Part shown: positions 41,583-50,633 of the stretch, one piece after another
Numbering within the stretch: the first letter of the stretch is position 1
Layout: each line of letters begins with the position of its first letter
DNA from: Prorocentrum cordatum
Lineage: Eukaryota; Sar; Dinophyceae; Prorocentrales; Prorocentraceae
Direction of reading: 5' to 3'
NCBI GenBank assembly: GCA_963575745.1
Contig: CAUYUJ010003003.1
Span: 459,041-523,040, forward strand
DNA: 64,000 nucleotides
Made by a program: the position numbers and the translations under genes
The notes under the pieces: model-generated
Seen by the model: the letters and a program-made list of their open reading frames with translations, nothing else
Told to the model about the DNA's origin: nothing
Databases searched by the model: none

Positions 41583-41935
41583 TTCGGTTTCGATGTTTTC
41601 TTCGTTGTCCCTCGTGCTGCCTGCGATCCGCCTTTTTTCCCCGCACACCGCAGTTGAAACGAAAGCGGCCCACGATATCGCCAGAACGCCGTGTGAGTCC
41701 AGCCCTTCCTGCCGCCGGCTCCCCCACAGCCTCGCGGCTGCTTCGTGGGTGGGCCGGCCGGCTGGCGGCGCCACTCGTAGCCAATGAAGCCTGCCCGTTG
41801 GCCCGGCTCGCCCTGCTCGCCGCCTGCGCTCTTTCGCTCGCGGCCGCGACCAACAAAAAGTGAGTCCAGCGCCCTCGCCAGCGGGGGGCTCGCGAGTCGT
41901 GGGCCCGAGGCACGCGCGCACGGGCGAGGGCGAGG

Positions 41936-42017
41936 GGAGGAGGAGGAGGAGGAGGAGGAGGAGGAGGAGGAGGAGGAGGCGGAGGAGGAGGAGGAGGAGG
42001 AGGAGGAGGAGGAGGAG
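41936..42017. repeat. (GGA)n tract flanking the LINE-1 3' end
   Basis: About 27 GGA units with one GGC break. Read along LINE-1 this is (TCC)n directly abutting the element's 3' end, where a poly(A) tail would be expected; the other flank (49001-49046) is the same repeat in the same orientation. Confidence 0.93.
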
Positions 42018-42148
42018 CGGAGTGGAGCAATCGGACGTAGTCCGTTCGGGAACCCAGAGACGCCAGGGGGGCCATCCAGAATTTCTCGGAGAGCCGTGGG
42101 GGGCGACATCCCACGGCACACCGCGACAGGCCCCCCTGGCCTCACAAT

Positions 42149-43510
42149 TTACTCAGAGGCAGCGCCAGCCGCGTGAGAAACGATCGCGGCTTCGGCTGCC
42201 GAAACATGCATAGCCTCTAGAACAGACTTGCTGGGACCCGATCTGGACGGATGGAGGCCTCGCCTGATCCTGCTGAGGTTTTCGAGGCCTTTGCCAGTGG
42301 GTCCCAGGGCCCTGCGCTCTCCCACTTGGTGGGTGAGAGGGCAAGGGAACTGTAAGCTTTTGACCTGGTGTGTGGCCGTATGGCCGCACTTCACGCAGAA
42401 GAACATTTGCCACTTGGGGATGGTGGCCAACGTGTGGGAGGGGTGTATCGCCTTGCCACTGATCACACGGGGACCCCTCGACCACAGCACCTCGCCACAC
42501 GCAGCAAACTCGGGAAGGGGGCAAGGCGGTACACACTCCGTGGCGGCGGCTGGAATAACCTGGCAAGCATCGACGATGATGAGGCAGGCAGAGCATCGCC
42601 ATTTGTCTGCACACCGCTCGAATTTGTGCTGTGAAGCCGCGATCGCGGTCTGCAACAGAGAACGAGGGGCTGCCTCCTGCGTGGGTTGCCTCTCTGGCCA
42701 CAGTCCTCGAGGCTCTGAATTCTTTCCTAAGGAACGTAGGATTAGTCGTGCCCGCTGTCGGACAATCGCTGTGATAGCATCGTATTCATCAGTCCTGGGC
42801 ACAGGCGGGAGGGCAAGGGTGGCCGACTTGCGGGCCGCGCTTCCCGCAAGCTCATCGGCTTGCTGATTGCCGAGAGCTGGGAATTTCTGAAAACCGTGAA
42901 GAGTCTGGGGATCGGCATGAGATGGGGTCCTGAGCACCGTGACCGAGGAGACGCCGCAAGGTCGATCCTGCACGAGATGCCGAATTCTCAGCCAGAGATC
43001 TCCATTCTTATTATTACCTCTGAGGCTGCATGGCCTGAGACATCTGCCATTCTGCCAACCGCGCTGCAAGGCTAGATGATCGGTAACAAACGTGAAATCC
43101 TGATGGCACGTCTCTAGTGCCAGGCAAAACGCATATAATTCTCCTCTTGGGACGGTCTGGCGGGGGCCTGGGAGGGGGGCAAGGAGGCCCGCGCGGGGGG
43201 TCCAGGAGGCCGAGGGAGGGTTCCAACGGAGGGCCGCGAGGCCAGATCCGACGCGACGTCGCCTGACGTCGTCAGAAAAGGCACCGCCAGACCCGTCACC
43301 AAAAAGAAACAACTCACCCTCTGCGTTACGAGCACCTTCCCAGGCCGGCAAACCCTCCCGCACCGCGCCAACAAACTCCCACCCGTCCCTCCCAGTCAAT
43401 GGCTCGAACGTGGGCGTAGTGAGAGCAACAGAGGGAATGCCACGGGGACCCACAAGGCGGGGTCGGCGTCGGCCCCCGCCTAGGCTCGCGGCAGTAGCTT
43501 GTCGCTGGCC
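42149..43510 (-). CDS. LINE-1 RNase H plus C-terminal zinc-finger ORF
   Basis: Open from just after a TGA at 43513-43511 to TAA at 42151-42149. It lies in the -1 frame relative to ORF2 and overlaps its last 30 nt or so; the first plausible in-frame start after ORF2 is only a GTG (43453), so expression probably needs a frameshift or reinitiation. RNase H residues are all visible: FGDGSGG (about codon 71), RGELYAFCLALE (about 121), FVTDHLAL (about 142) and the closing H..D in TPSHAD and GNQQADELAG (about 217). The C-terminal part has RCADKWRCSAC and FFCVKCGHTATHQVKSLQFP plus C, a probable zinc-binding unit as in LINE-2. It would degrade RNA in the RNA-DNA hybrid during retrotransposition. In LINE-2 the same module is fused in frame. 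Confidence 0.85.
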   Translation of the reverse strand, partial: GQRQATAASLGGGRRRPRLVGPRGIPSVALTTPTFEPLTGRDGWEFVGAVREGLPAWEGARNAEGELFLFGDGSGGAFSDDVRRRRVGSGLAALRWNPPSASWTPRAGLLAPLPGPRQTVPRGELYAFCLALETCHQDFTFVTDHLALQRGWQNGRCLRPCSLRGNNKNGDLWLRIRHLVQDRPCGVSSVTVLRTPSHADPQTLHGFQKFPALGNQQADELAGSAARKSATLALPPVPRTDEYDAITAIVRQRARLILRSLGKNSEPRGLWPERQPTQEAAPRSLLQTAIAASQHKFERCADKWRCSACLIIVDACQVIPAAATECVPPCPLPEFAACGEVLWSRGPRVISGKAIHPSHTLATIPKWQMFFCVKCGHTATHQVKSLQFPCPLTHQVGERRALGPTGKGLENLSRIRRGLHPSRSGPSKSVLEAMHVSAAEAAIVSHAAGAASE

Positions 43511-46500
43511 TCAAACTCGGGTCCAACGTTCGCCTCGCACTGCCACATTCGGTGAAACAAGGTTTCAGGAACTCCAGCGCTGCAGCGGTCGCAGTTCCTG
43601 TCGATCTGGTAGCCCGCGTTGTGAAGGCGGTCTCTGGTCCACTGTCCTCCGCCGATGATGGTGTCGTTGAGGGCCCAGTCGCTGAAGTCGCCGTTTGCGA
43701 GGAACCTCCTTTGTTCAATGCGGATAGTGACCATGTCTGCGCCACCAGCCAGCGTGTCTCCATGGGCATGCGTAGCGGCCTGCGTCCAGAGGAGCCTGTG
43801 TAAATCCTCGCTGAGGTCCTGCAATACTGCGTGAATGTCGGCGTCGAGGAGGTCGGGGTCGTCGGCAGGGGGGAGGTTCCACTCCTCGATGTAGCCGTCC
43901 TTCGTACGCCTCCACTTGGTAGCTGAGGCCGGCTCCCAACTAGCCTCCAGCAGGGTCGCGATGGCCGCGCCTGTGGGGCCCTTGACCTTACACCACAGCT
44001 TGGGGCCAGCGGCGAGCAAGGTGGTCTTGATCCTTGGCCAGGCTCTGATGATCCTGGCGCGCGTGCTCGGGTGGCGTATCCAGTGCTGAAGCCAAGCCTC
44101 GATGAGCTCGATCCTTAGGGAAACTCCTGGGTCCATGCCGTCAAAAGTGGCGCCGAGGAGGGAGGTGAGGCATCGGCCTGCGGCAGCGCCCGTGGCTGCA
44201 ATGGCGGCCTGACGCCGCCAGCGTAGTAGAGCGTGCCGAGCGAGGCCGTGAACCTGATGACCGAATACTCCTTCTGGGAGAGCACCAGTGCGCCACAGTC
44301 CAGCTGAGATTCGGGCCTGCTGTGCAGTGCTCCGTAAACGGTGTATCTTGCGAAGCCTGGCTGTGGCTGAGATATGTCGCTTCCTGGCTTTGGCTTGTAC
44401 ACGTCGAGTAGCCGCGGCCGCGTCAACTCCAAGGTCGACGGCCGTGGAGGTCGCAGTAACTGAGACGTCGTACTGTCGCATCTTCTTGGCTAGCGAGTGG
44501 CGGACCTTGGGAGTGGAGCCAATGAGGACGGTCTTGTCTGAGATAGGCAGCCCGAACTCCTTCAATCCGTCGCAGAGCGTCCTGGCGGCACGGGGGAGGT
44601 GCTTCTGTAAAGCACGTAGGACTCCTTCGACTCGAAGAACAGTGTCGTCGACGAAGGTCCACATCTGGGCAAGCTCTGCCTGAGCTTGGGCTTGTCGAAG
44701 AATTGGTAGCAAAATAAGTCGTGCCAGGGTGGTGCCGTGAGGGGAGCCTGCAATGATGCCTTTGGAGGCGAAGATAGGCATACTCACCCATTGCCGACTG
44801 CGCAAGAATCTGGGCGCCAGGTATAGCTGCACCTCCAATAATAGAATGATGGGAGGAAAGCCGCAGTTGAGGCCGACCATGATGAGGTTGGCGAGCTTGA
44901 TATTGTCGTAGAACTTCTGGATGTCTAATAGCAAGGTGGCCGACTGTATGCCAAGTGCTGAGGCTGTCTCGTCTAACAAGGCCCTATGTAGGGCGGCTTG
45001 GAGAGCTGAAGAGCCTTTGATGGCTGTAGTCCAAAAGTCGTCCAGACCTTGCGTCCAGGCTGCCGATGCGGTAGATCTAATGCGAGACCAGAGTCTGGCC
45101 ATATGTGGGAGCATGCCGAGGACCCTGTCGCCTCCAGACTTCTTGGCGGCGAGAGCTGCAATTGTGCCTGAAATTTGTAGTGGCCAGATGCCTGCTTGCT
45201 CCACTGAATTGAGGATATCTGCATAAGCTTCGACTGCTGGTTCTGGTAATCGATGGAGGTCGCGAGGTCCTAGGGCGTCAACTCCGTGTGCTTTACTGGG
45301 TGGCATGCGGCCGTGAATGCGGTGCACGATCTCGGCTGCGATGGGCTCGAGCGGTTGATGAGCAGCTGCTGCCTTGGCCTTTGACAGGGCCTGGAGGATG
45401 TCGTCGGAGGTCTCGGTGGCTTGCCATACTTGCTGCCATTGTTGCTTCTTGTTGTCCATGATGACGGTGGGGTCAGCGATGGTCAGGTTCCATTGCGTGC
45501 GGGCGACATGGGCGTGTAGTACTCCAGGGCGGTGCTTCCATTGCTGGGCGAGCCAAGCCCCGTAGGCCCTCTTGGACTTGGCGAGGGCGGCCGAGAGGGC
45601 TCTGGAGGCCCAGGTAGCGGCAATGGTGACCAAGTCGTCGGTGTCATCCTTGTCCAGGTGAGGGGCCCAGACGAGCGCAAACCAGCGGAAGATGGTGTCC
45701 TCATCCTTCTCGAACTGAAGGTCGTGCATGTGAGTGTTGAAGTGGTCCGCGCGCTGCTGGATGATGGTGGCCTGCTGCTGCATAAGCGCTGTGTGCTTGG
45801 GCTTGTCGTGAAGCGCGGCGTAGCGCTTGATGAGGGTGAGCGTAATTGCCCACCATTCCGAATGTGGGTCGTGTACGTGTACGCGGCCTGGGGCAGCAGC
45901 TGTCTTCTTCCAATATAACTGGTAGCCCTGAGCTCGGCCAGTGTATGCTGCAGCTTCCTTCGGGTCAATCTGGTGGTGGCTGATCATGGTGTTCTCGAGC
46001 GCCGTGACCCATTTGGCGTACTTGAGGTTGAGGACGTCGGCGTCGTGCACCCAGTGTCTGTACACGAAGTGCGCGTGTGGCTGCTTACAACGTGTGGGCA
46101 CCGCTTCCTGCCATTGTTTTTCCCACAAGTCCATCGGGATGGCATAGGGGATAGGTTCCTGTGCTGCGGGCTCGTCTTGTGGCTGAGGCTGTGCTGCTGC
46201 TTGTTGGAGTTCAGGAGGTAGATCACGGAGACGTGCTGCTCGAGCTTCAGCTGTTTTACGTTTCTTGATGGCGGTCTTGCTGTTGGGGTCTGGCGGAATC
46301 CTGGGTCTGCCCACTATGGGGAAGGACTTGGGGGTATCGATCGACTGATACCACCAGGGGTCTGCACTGCCTGCTCGAACTTCAAGGCCAACGTGGGTGG
46401 CCCAGGGTACTGTGGGGCACTGGCGAATGGAGATCGTGTGCTCGATGCCAGTCTTGACCAATGCGAAATCAAGCGTGAGTCCCTGGCCCTTGTCGCAAGT

Positions 46501-47523
46501 GGCGGATCCAGGTGCTCGCGCGATGGTAGCATTCCATTTGGCGAGCCACTCTGTCGCTGCAAGCTGCTCAGGTGTCATGTTCCAATCGGCCAGGATGATC
46601 CAAGGGTCTGTGAGCATAGTAACGAACGCTCCCAGCGAAAGTAGCTTATCGTGTACTGCACCCTCGATCTGCCTGTGGGGTTCCAGATGCGCGGCAATAA
46701 CAACCAAGTTGCCAGAACGTCTGTGCCATACCATGGGCGTGAAGCCGAGGAACGGGTCAGGCCTGCGCTGGGAGATGGCAAGGTCACGGAGGTGGTTGAA
46801 CGTAGTGGCCTGGACATGGTACCTGGATAAGATGATCTCGCCCCCCGTGTTGCCGCCGTCTGATCTACTGGTAGGAGTGGCCGTAGTCGATGATATTCTC
46901 CAACCATCCGCTGCTAGCTTGTCGTAGATGGGCGGCGCTTTTCCAGGCGAGATGCGTGTTTCAACTAATGCTACCATCTGATAGTGCTTGCCTGGTCGTG
47001 CCAACCATTTCTCCGACTGTGGCCCCCATTGAGTAATGTTGGAGAAGAACAGGGAATGGTCTGACAGCGGGGGCTTCGTAGGGCCTTCGTCTTGGCAGGC
47101 GGGACTAGGGTCGGCTCTCGGGCTGCTGGGCTTCCATGGCCCTTTCCCTGCGGGCGTGTCGACAGCTTTCGCCATCTCATCGCCCCCTACCAAGGACTGC
47201 GTCTTGGGCGGGGCGGCATCGGGGTTTGCCTTTGGCGAAGGCTCCCCTGGTTCCTGTACCACATGCACGTCGACAGCTTGTGCCGTCTCATCGCTCCCTA
47301 CCGAGGACAGCGTCTCGGGCGGAGCGGCATCAGGGTCGGACCGCGTAGCACGCTGCGGCTGCCCTGGGTCCCATACCACGGGGTCGACGGTCTGCGCCGC
47401 CTCATCGCCCCCTACCGAGGACAACGTCTCGGGCGGGGCGGTAGCGTACTGCTCGGAAACTGCGAAATCGATGTGGGCGTCCAACTCGGCCAGCTCGTCG
47501 AACGGGTCGAGGACTGCGTCCAT
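43480..47523 (-). CDS. LINE-1 ORF2: endonuclease and reverse transcriptase
   Basis: From ATG 47523 this encodes 1,347 residues, ending at TAG 43482-43480. Residues 1-140 hold three Pro/Glu-rich repeats of 37-38 residues (APPETLSSVGGDE). An exonuclease-endonuclease-phosphatase domain follows (about 183-381): VALVETRIS (catalytic Glu), WIILADWNMTPE, LTLDFALV and WATHVGL (catalytic His). The reverse transcriptase carries LGMLPHMARLWSRI, motif A LLLDIQKFYDNI (about 866), motif B GIIAGSPHGTT and motif C TFVDDTVL (about 958), that is FVDD rather than YxDD. LWRTGALPEG and a terminal CDRCSAGVPETLFHRMWQC (CxxC...HxxxxC) follow. The frame is also open upstream to ATG 48981, directly after the spliced leader, across all of ORF1. 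It should nick target DNA and copy the RNA onto it. Confidence 0.93.
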   Translation of the reverse strand: MDAVLDPFDELAELDAHIDFAVSEQYATAPPETLSSVGGDEAAQTVDPVVWDPGQPQRATRSDPDAAPPETLSSVGSDETAQAVDVHVVQEPGEPSPKANPDAAPPKTQSLVGGDEMAKAVDTPAGKGPWKPSSPRADPSPACQDEGPTKPPLSDHSLFFSNITQWGPQSEKWLARPGKHYQMVALVETRISPGKAPPIYDKLAADGWRISSTTATPTSRSDGGNTGGEIILSRYHVQATTFNHLRDLAISQRRPDPFLGFTPMVWHRRSGNLVVIAAHLEPHRQIEGAVHDKLLSLGAFVTMLTDPWIILADWNMTPEQLAATEWLAKWNATIARAPGSATCDKGQGLTLDFALVKTGIEHTISIRQCPTVPWATHVGLEVRAGSADPWWYQSIDTPKSFPIVGRPRIPPDPNSKTAIKKRKTAEARAARLRDLPPELQQAAAQPQPQDEPAAQEPIPYAIPMDLWEKQWQEAVPTRCKQPHAHFVYRHWVHDADVLNLKYAKWVTALENTMISHHQIDPKEAAAYTGRAQGYQLYWKKTAAAPGRVHVHDPHSEWWAITLTLIKRYAALHDKPKHTALMQQQATIIQQRADHFNTHMHDLQFEKDEDTIFRWFALVWAPHLDKDDTDDLVTIAATWASRALSAALAKSKRAYGAWLAQQWKHRPGVLHAHVARTQWNLTIADPTVIMDNKKQQWQQVWQATETSDDILQALSKAKAAAAHQPLEPIAAEIVHRIHGRMPPSKAHGVDALGPRDLHRLPEPAVEAYADILNSVEQAGIWPLQISGTIAALAAKKSGGDRVLGMLPHMARLWSRIRSTASAAWTQGLDDFWTTAIKGSSALQAALHRALLDETASALGIQSATLLLDIQKFYDNIKLANLIMVGLNCGFPPIILLLEVQLYLAPRFLRSRQWVSMPIFASKGIIAGSPHGTTLARLILLPILRQAQAQAELAQMWTFVDDTVLRVEGVLRALQKHLPRAARTLCDGLKEFGLPISDKTVLIGSTPKVRHSLAKKMRQYDVSVTATSTAVDLGVDAAAATRRVQAKARKRHISATARLRKIHRLRSTAQQARISAGLWRTGALPEGVFGHQVHGLARHALLRWRRQAAIAATGAAAGRCLTSLLGATFDGMDPGVSLRIELIEAWLQHWIRHPSTRARIIRAWPRIKTTLLAAGPKLWCKVKGPTGAAIATLLEASWEPASATKWRRTKDGYIEEWNLPPADDPDLLDADIHAVLQDLSEDLHRLLWTQAATHAHGDTLAGGADMVTIRIEQRRFLANGDFSDWALNDTIIGGGQWTRDRLHNAGYQIDRNCDRCSAGVPETLFHRMWQCEANVGPEFEASDKLLPRA
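47158..47500. repeat. Tandem repeat in the ORF2 N-terminal linker of LINE-1
   Basis: Three copies beginning gtcgac at 47158, 47269 and 47383 (111 and 114 bp apart, both multiples of three), each with cgccccctaccgaggac-like and gtctcgggcggggcgg-like blocks. The frame is kept in every copy. Confidence 0.92.
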
Positions 47524-47614
47524 TGTATTGATGATCGGTGGGTTGTCGCAGATCGTGGTCTCTGACGGTAGGCGCCCCGTCTCACCATTCCGTCCAGGGT
47601 CGGGTTGTAGTCGG

Positions 47615-48841
47615 CTAAAGAGGCTGCTGCGGTCCAGCGGCGGCGGCGGCAGTGGGCTTGCGCATCTGGCTGAGCATCTTCTGTGCCTTGTCTTCGAGGT
47701 CGGGGTCCTTGTTGAGTGCAGGTACAGGCTGTGTGGCGTAGCCGCCGTCAGAAGAAGCGCCAGCAGCAGGCGCGGGCGGCTCATCGCTTGGCGCCGCTGG
47801 CGGAGAGGGCGCAGTGCCCTCAGCATCCGCTGCGGCTGCCGCTGGGGGTTCGCCTGCTGCAGCCGTGGCGGCGGGCGGTGATCCACCTCCCTCTCTGGCG
47901 TGCCCATCCTCGTCAGCGCGCTGCCGCTTGGAGGCGAAGCGCGTGCGCATGGTGCTGGCCTCTGCTCGGAGCTGGCTGATGCGGCTGGCGGTGTTGCCGA
48001 AGAGCTCTGTGACCTTGGCCTTGAGCTCCGTGGCAAAGCGCTGTTGCAGGGATTCCCATGCCTGGCGGTCGCTGTCGTCGATGTCGAGGCCTTGGAGATC
48101 GAACGCTGCACCCGCTTCGATGGAGATGTCGCCGTCCTCGAGGAGGCTGGTGAGGTTGAAGGTCGGGTTCTGCTGCGACGGCGTAGAAGTAGCTGTGCCG
48201 CCCTTGCGGGCGGCTTGGAGTGCGTCGAGAGCCGCTTGGGCCTCCGCCTGGGCTTCAGCCAACTTGTAGGCGGCCTCCTCCGACGCCTGCTTGCGCTCTG
48301 TGTACCAGCTGAGCGCCTTCTGCTCGCTCTCCAGCAGCCTCTCCAGGTTGTTCTTGCAGCGGCGCTCCGTAGCCTGGGCGCGGCTGTAGATGTCGTTGAG
48401 GTCGGCTGGCTTCTGCGGCTGGGGCGGCGGAATCTGCGACTTGATGCCGTCAGTGGCTGCCTTGTCGATGTGGGGGGCGATCGCCTGGAGCTCCGCCAAG
48501 ATGTCCTCGGCGGAGCGAGCCTTGGGGGTGTCGTTCTTGCTGGCCCACCAGTCGTCGTCTTGGTCCTTGCCGTTGCCCTTGCCACGGCGGCGGCGGGACT
48601 TGGGCCATGATGACCACGGCTCCCAACCTCCCTCGGGGCTGGACTGCTGGGTGCACTTGGCCTCGGCCTGGGCTGCGGCTGAGACACGGGCCGCCCAAGC
48701 ACCTTGCACCGGAGGCGGGGCATCTGTCCACGGCGCCAAAGCTTTGCCACACCAGTAGCACGTCTGCTTGGTCTTCCAGTTCCAGGCGTACGAGCAGGAG
48801 TAGCACTTGACGTAGCCGCTGCGCTGCTGCGGAGGCGCCAT
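47615..48841 (-). CDS. LINE-1 ORF1: zinc-finger and coiled-coil protein
   Basis: 408 residues from ATG 48841 (MAPPQQRSGYVK). C13-x2-C16-x11-C28-x2-C31 (CYSC and CYWCGKAL) makes a small four-Cys zinc finger reminiscent of RanBP2 type. Residues of about 125-210 are heptad-like and Glu/Ala/Gln-rich (ERLLESEQKALSWYTERKQA, EEAAYKLAEAQAEAQAALD), a likely coiled coil; the C-terminus is Pro/Ala-rich. By analogy with other LINE ORF1 proteins it would bind element RNA and multimerise. ORF2's ATG lies 91 nt past its stop, in the +1 frame. LINE-2 ORF1 has the same order of features with little sequence identity. Confidence 0.85.
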   Translation of the reverse strand: MAPPQQRSGYVKCYSCSYAWNWKTKQTCYWCGKALAPWTDAPPPVQGAWAARVSAAAQAEAKCTQQSSPEGGWEPWSSWPKSRRRRGKGNGKDQDDDWWASKNDTPKARSAEDILAELQAIAPHIDKAATDGIKSQIPPPQPQKPADLNDIYSRAQATERRCKNNLERLLESEQKALSWYTERKQASEEAAYKLAEAQAEAQAALDALQAARKGGTATSTPSQQNPTFNLTSLLEDGDISIEAGAAFDLQGLDIDDSDRQAWESLQQRFATELKAKVTELFGNTASRISQLRAEASTMRTRFASKRQRADEDGHAREGGGSPPAATAAAGEPPAAAAADAEGTAPSPPAAPSDEPPAPAAGASSDGGYATQPVPALNKDPDLEDKAQKMLSQMRKPTAAAAAGPQQPL

Positions 48842-48981
48842 GGACGAGCTGAGGAACAGAGAAAGCTCACCTGCGGGCAGCAGGAGGCACACGGAGCGTT
48901 GAACAAAACTGTCGGGCTAGAGAGCCCTGGCACTGGCCGCGGACTAGCGGTATCCACTTGTTCCCCTGCGGAACTAGGCAT

Positions 48982-49003
48982 CTTGAGCCAAAATGGCTAC
49001 GGA
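48982..49003 (-). promoter_or_regulatory. DinoSL spliced-leader sequence at the LINE-1 5' end
   Basis: Reads T, CCGTAGCCATTTT, GGCTCAAG on the minus strand, identical to the 22-nt dinoflagellate trans-spliced leader (D = T). It is followed by ATGCCTAG instead of the GT donor of an SL RNA gene, so it is a leader already joined to an mRNA and copied into DNA. Upstream is (TCC)n. Confidence 0.95.
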
Positions 49004-49046
49004 GGAGGAGGAGGAGGAGGAGGAGGAGGAGGAGGAGGAGGAGGAG
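49001..49046. repeat. (GGA)n tract flanking the LINE-1 5' end
   Basis: Uninterrupted GGA units, starting at the GG that also forms the CC of the spliced leader on the other strand. Confidence 0.93.
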
Positions 49047-50085
49047 GGGGGCAGACCCGGCCACGCCTTTGGGGCAGCGTGAGGCCGCCGCACGTCGCGC
49101 AAGCCGCGCGCGCGCCGCGCGATGTTTGCGCGGTGGTCTCCGCGCTCTCGCGCCGCCCCCCCCTGGGGAGAGGGGGGCAGCGCTTCAGCACAAGCCGCGA
49201 TGCGCGAAGCGCGTTGAGCTTCGGGTCCCCAGGGGTGACATGGGACATCATAAAAATAAGAGTGCGAATACTGATACAATAATAGTAATAATAGCCTAAT
49301 AATAATATGATTAGAAGGAGAGGAAGACACAGAAGAAGAAGGCCATGACATCAGGGGAGATCTGTTCCGACATTACGATGGCTTCGATCTGGGCGTTGTT
49401 CAGCGATTTCGCCCTACAGGGCCCGTCACCAGGCCTCGAGGCAATGAAACACAGGTTCTGGGCGCAAGCCAGGCCCCGGGGAAAGGGATCGCGACCTCTG
49501 GAGCCGAGCAAGGAACGTATCGTATCGGATCATGCCTGGTTCGATAGGAGCGCATGCTTTTTGCTTTTCGTTGTAAGGGCTGTCGCCGAGCCCGCCGCAA
49601 GGAACGCCGAATGAGGAGCGCAGAGGCTTTTCTAGCCACGGAGAGCTTCGGCCACGACCAAGATCTCCAGAGCGGCCCGGAAACGAAGAGCCCCTGCCGA
49701 TCACACTGCGGTTCTACGCTCGGGACGCACGCTGTTTCTCGTTCGGCGCAACGGCCGTTACCGCGTCCTCCCCCCTTGAGCTTGTGTTTGTTTGCTGTGA
49801 GGCTCTGGCTAAATCTACTCGCGTAGCATTTTGCCCCCCCCCCCACACCACCACCCCCTTGCTGCCAAGTCATTCGGCACTGGGCCGAGAAGAACGCACA
49901 TGACTGATTTCGATGCACGTGATCTTCAACTTTCGTGGTCTGGGAATGTCTGGCAATCTTAGCTGGTCTGGGCCATTCCCAAAACCCGCCAGCGCAAGAC
50001 TTCGCTACTCCGCTCAAAGGTAATTATGGAAGTGCCTCCACCGGTACGGACGAAGAGGGGGGTGTAAAGAAGGGTTTACCGAATG
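49047..50085. other. No recognised gene
   Basis: Contains a GCGCGAAGCGCG-type segment (49196-49215), an AT-rich patch (49245-49330) and open frames in both directions without recognisable domains. Confidence 0.4.
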
Positions 50086-50089
50086 AGCT

Positions 50090-50245
50090 CACGCAGCTGA
50101 TTTTCCAGGTGCCTCCTGGCGCCTGAGGCGCCCATGTCTCAAGAAAGCGTTTGGCGTGCGGCCGAAACCAGCTGCATGCAGCAAACTCCATCCCCCCCCT
50201 TTCGCCCGGCCTGGTTCTTGAGCAGCCCCCCCCACCCCCCTTCGC
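50090..50245. mobile_element. MITE-like element (AGCTGCATGCAGCA family), copy 2
   Basis: cgcagctgattttccaggtg, cctcctggcgcctgaggcgc, ccatgtctcaagaaagcg, gccgaaaccagctgcatgca, gcaaactccatccccccc; matches the interior of 13060-13252. Confidence 0.65.
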
Positions 50246-50633
50246 CCCGCTCCCAACCGCACGCAACTCGCCAAGCCCTCGAAAGCAGAGCGCCACCTGG
50301 AGCAGACACGCAACTGCCTGGCCGCGGTGCCAGCAGCCGCACGACGCGGTCGGAGCCTGAGCGGGGACACTGCGGGGCGCATCGCATAACCTGCGGGCGG
50401 CAGGCAGGAGAGGGCGGCCGCGGAGGAAGAAAGGAGAGCTGGGCCCGTGCGCACGAGGGCGGGCACGGGGGCACGGGGGGAAGGCTCCTTCGAAAGCGCC
50501 TCCCACATGCGGCAGGCGTGCTCCCTGCCGAGCAGCCTCCTCCCCCGCCCCCCCTCGGGCGGCAGGAGCGCAGCAGGGCGGCGCACCCAGTCCGTGCAAG
50601 ACGCCGTGAGCTGTGCTGCTCGGCGGCCTCCGG

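Larger units (their letters stand above)
42018..49003 (-). mobile_element. LINE-1: full-length non-LTR retrotransposon with DinoSL 5' end
   Basis: About 7.0 kb, transcribed on the minus strand: DinoSL (49003-48982), a 140-nt leader, ORF1, ORF2 with endonuclease and reverse transcriptase, a shifted RNase H/zinc-finger ORF, and a 3' UTR of about 130 nt that ends at the (TCC)n flank without poly(A). A CGGAC-TAC-GTCCG stem-loop lies about 12 nt before the 3' end (plus 42029-42041). Catalytic motifs are intact in all three enzymatic domains. No target-site duplication can be defined because both flanks are the same microsatellite. Confidence 0.9.

Noticed and set aside
48981-48981. ATG immediately after the leader as the true ORF2 start
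   Set aside because: It would give a single 1,833-residue protein whose first 486 residues are Arg/Ser/Pro-rich and out of frame with the credible ORF1; the ATG at 47523 is preferred, but the openness is reported as a finding.
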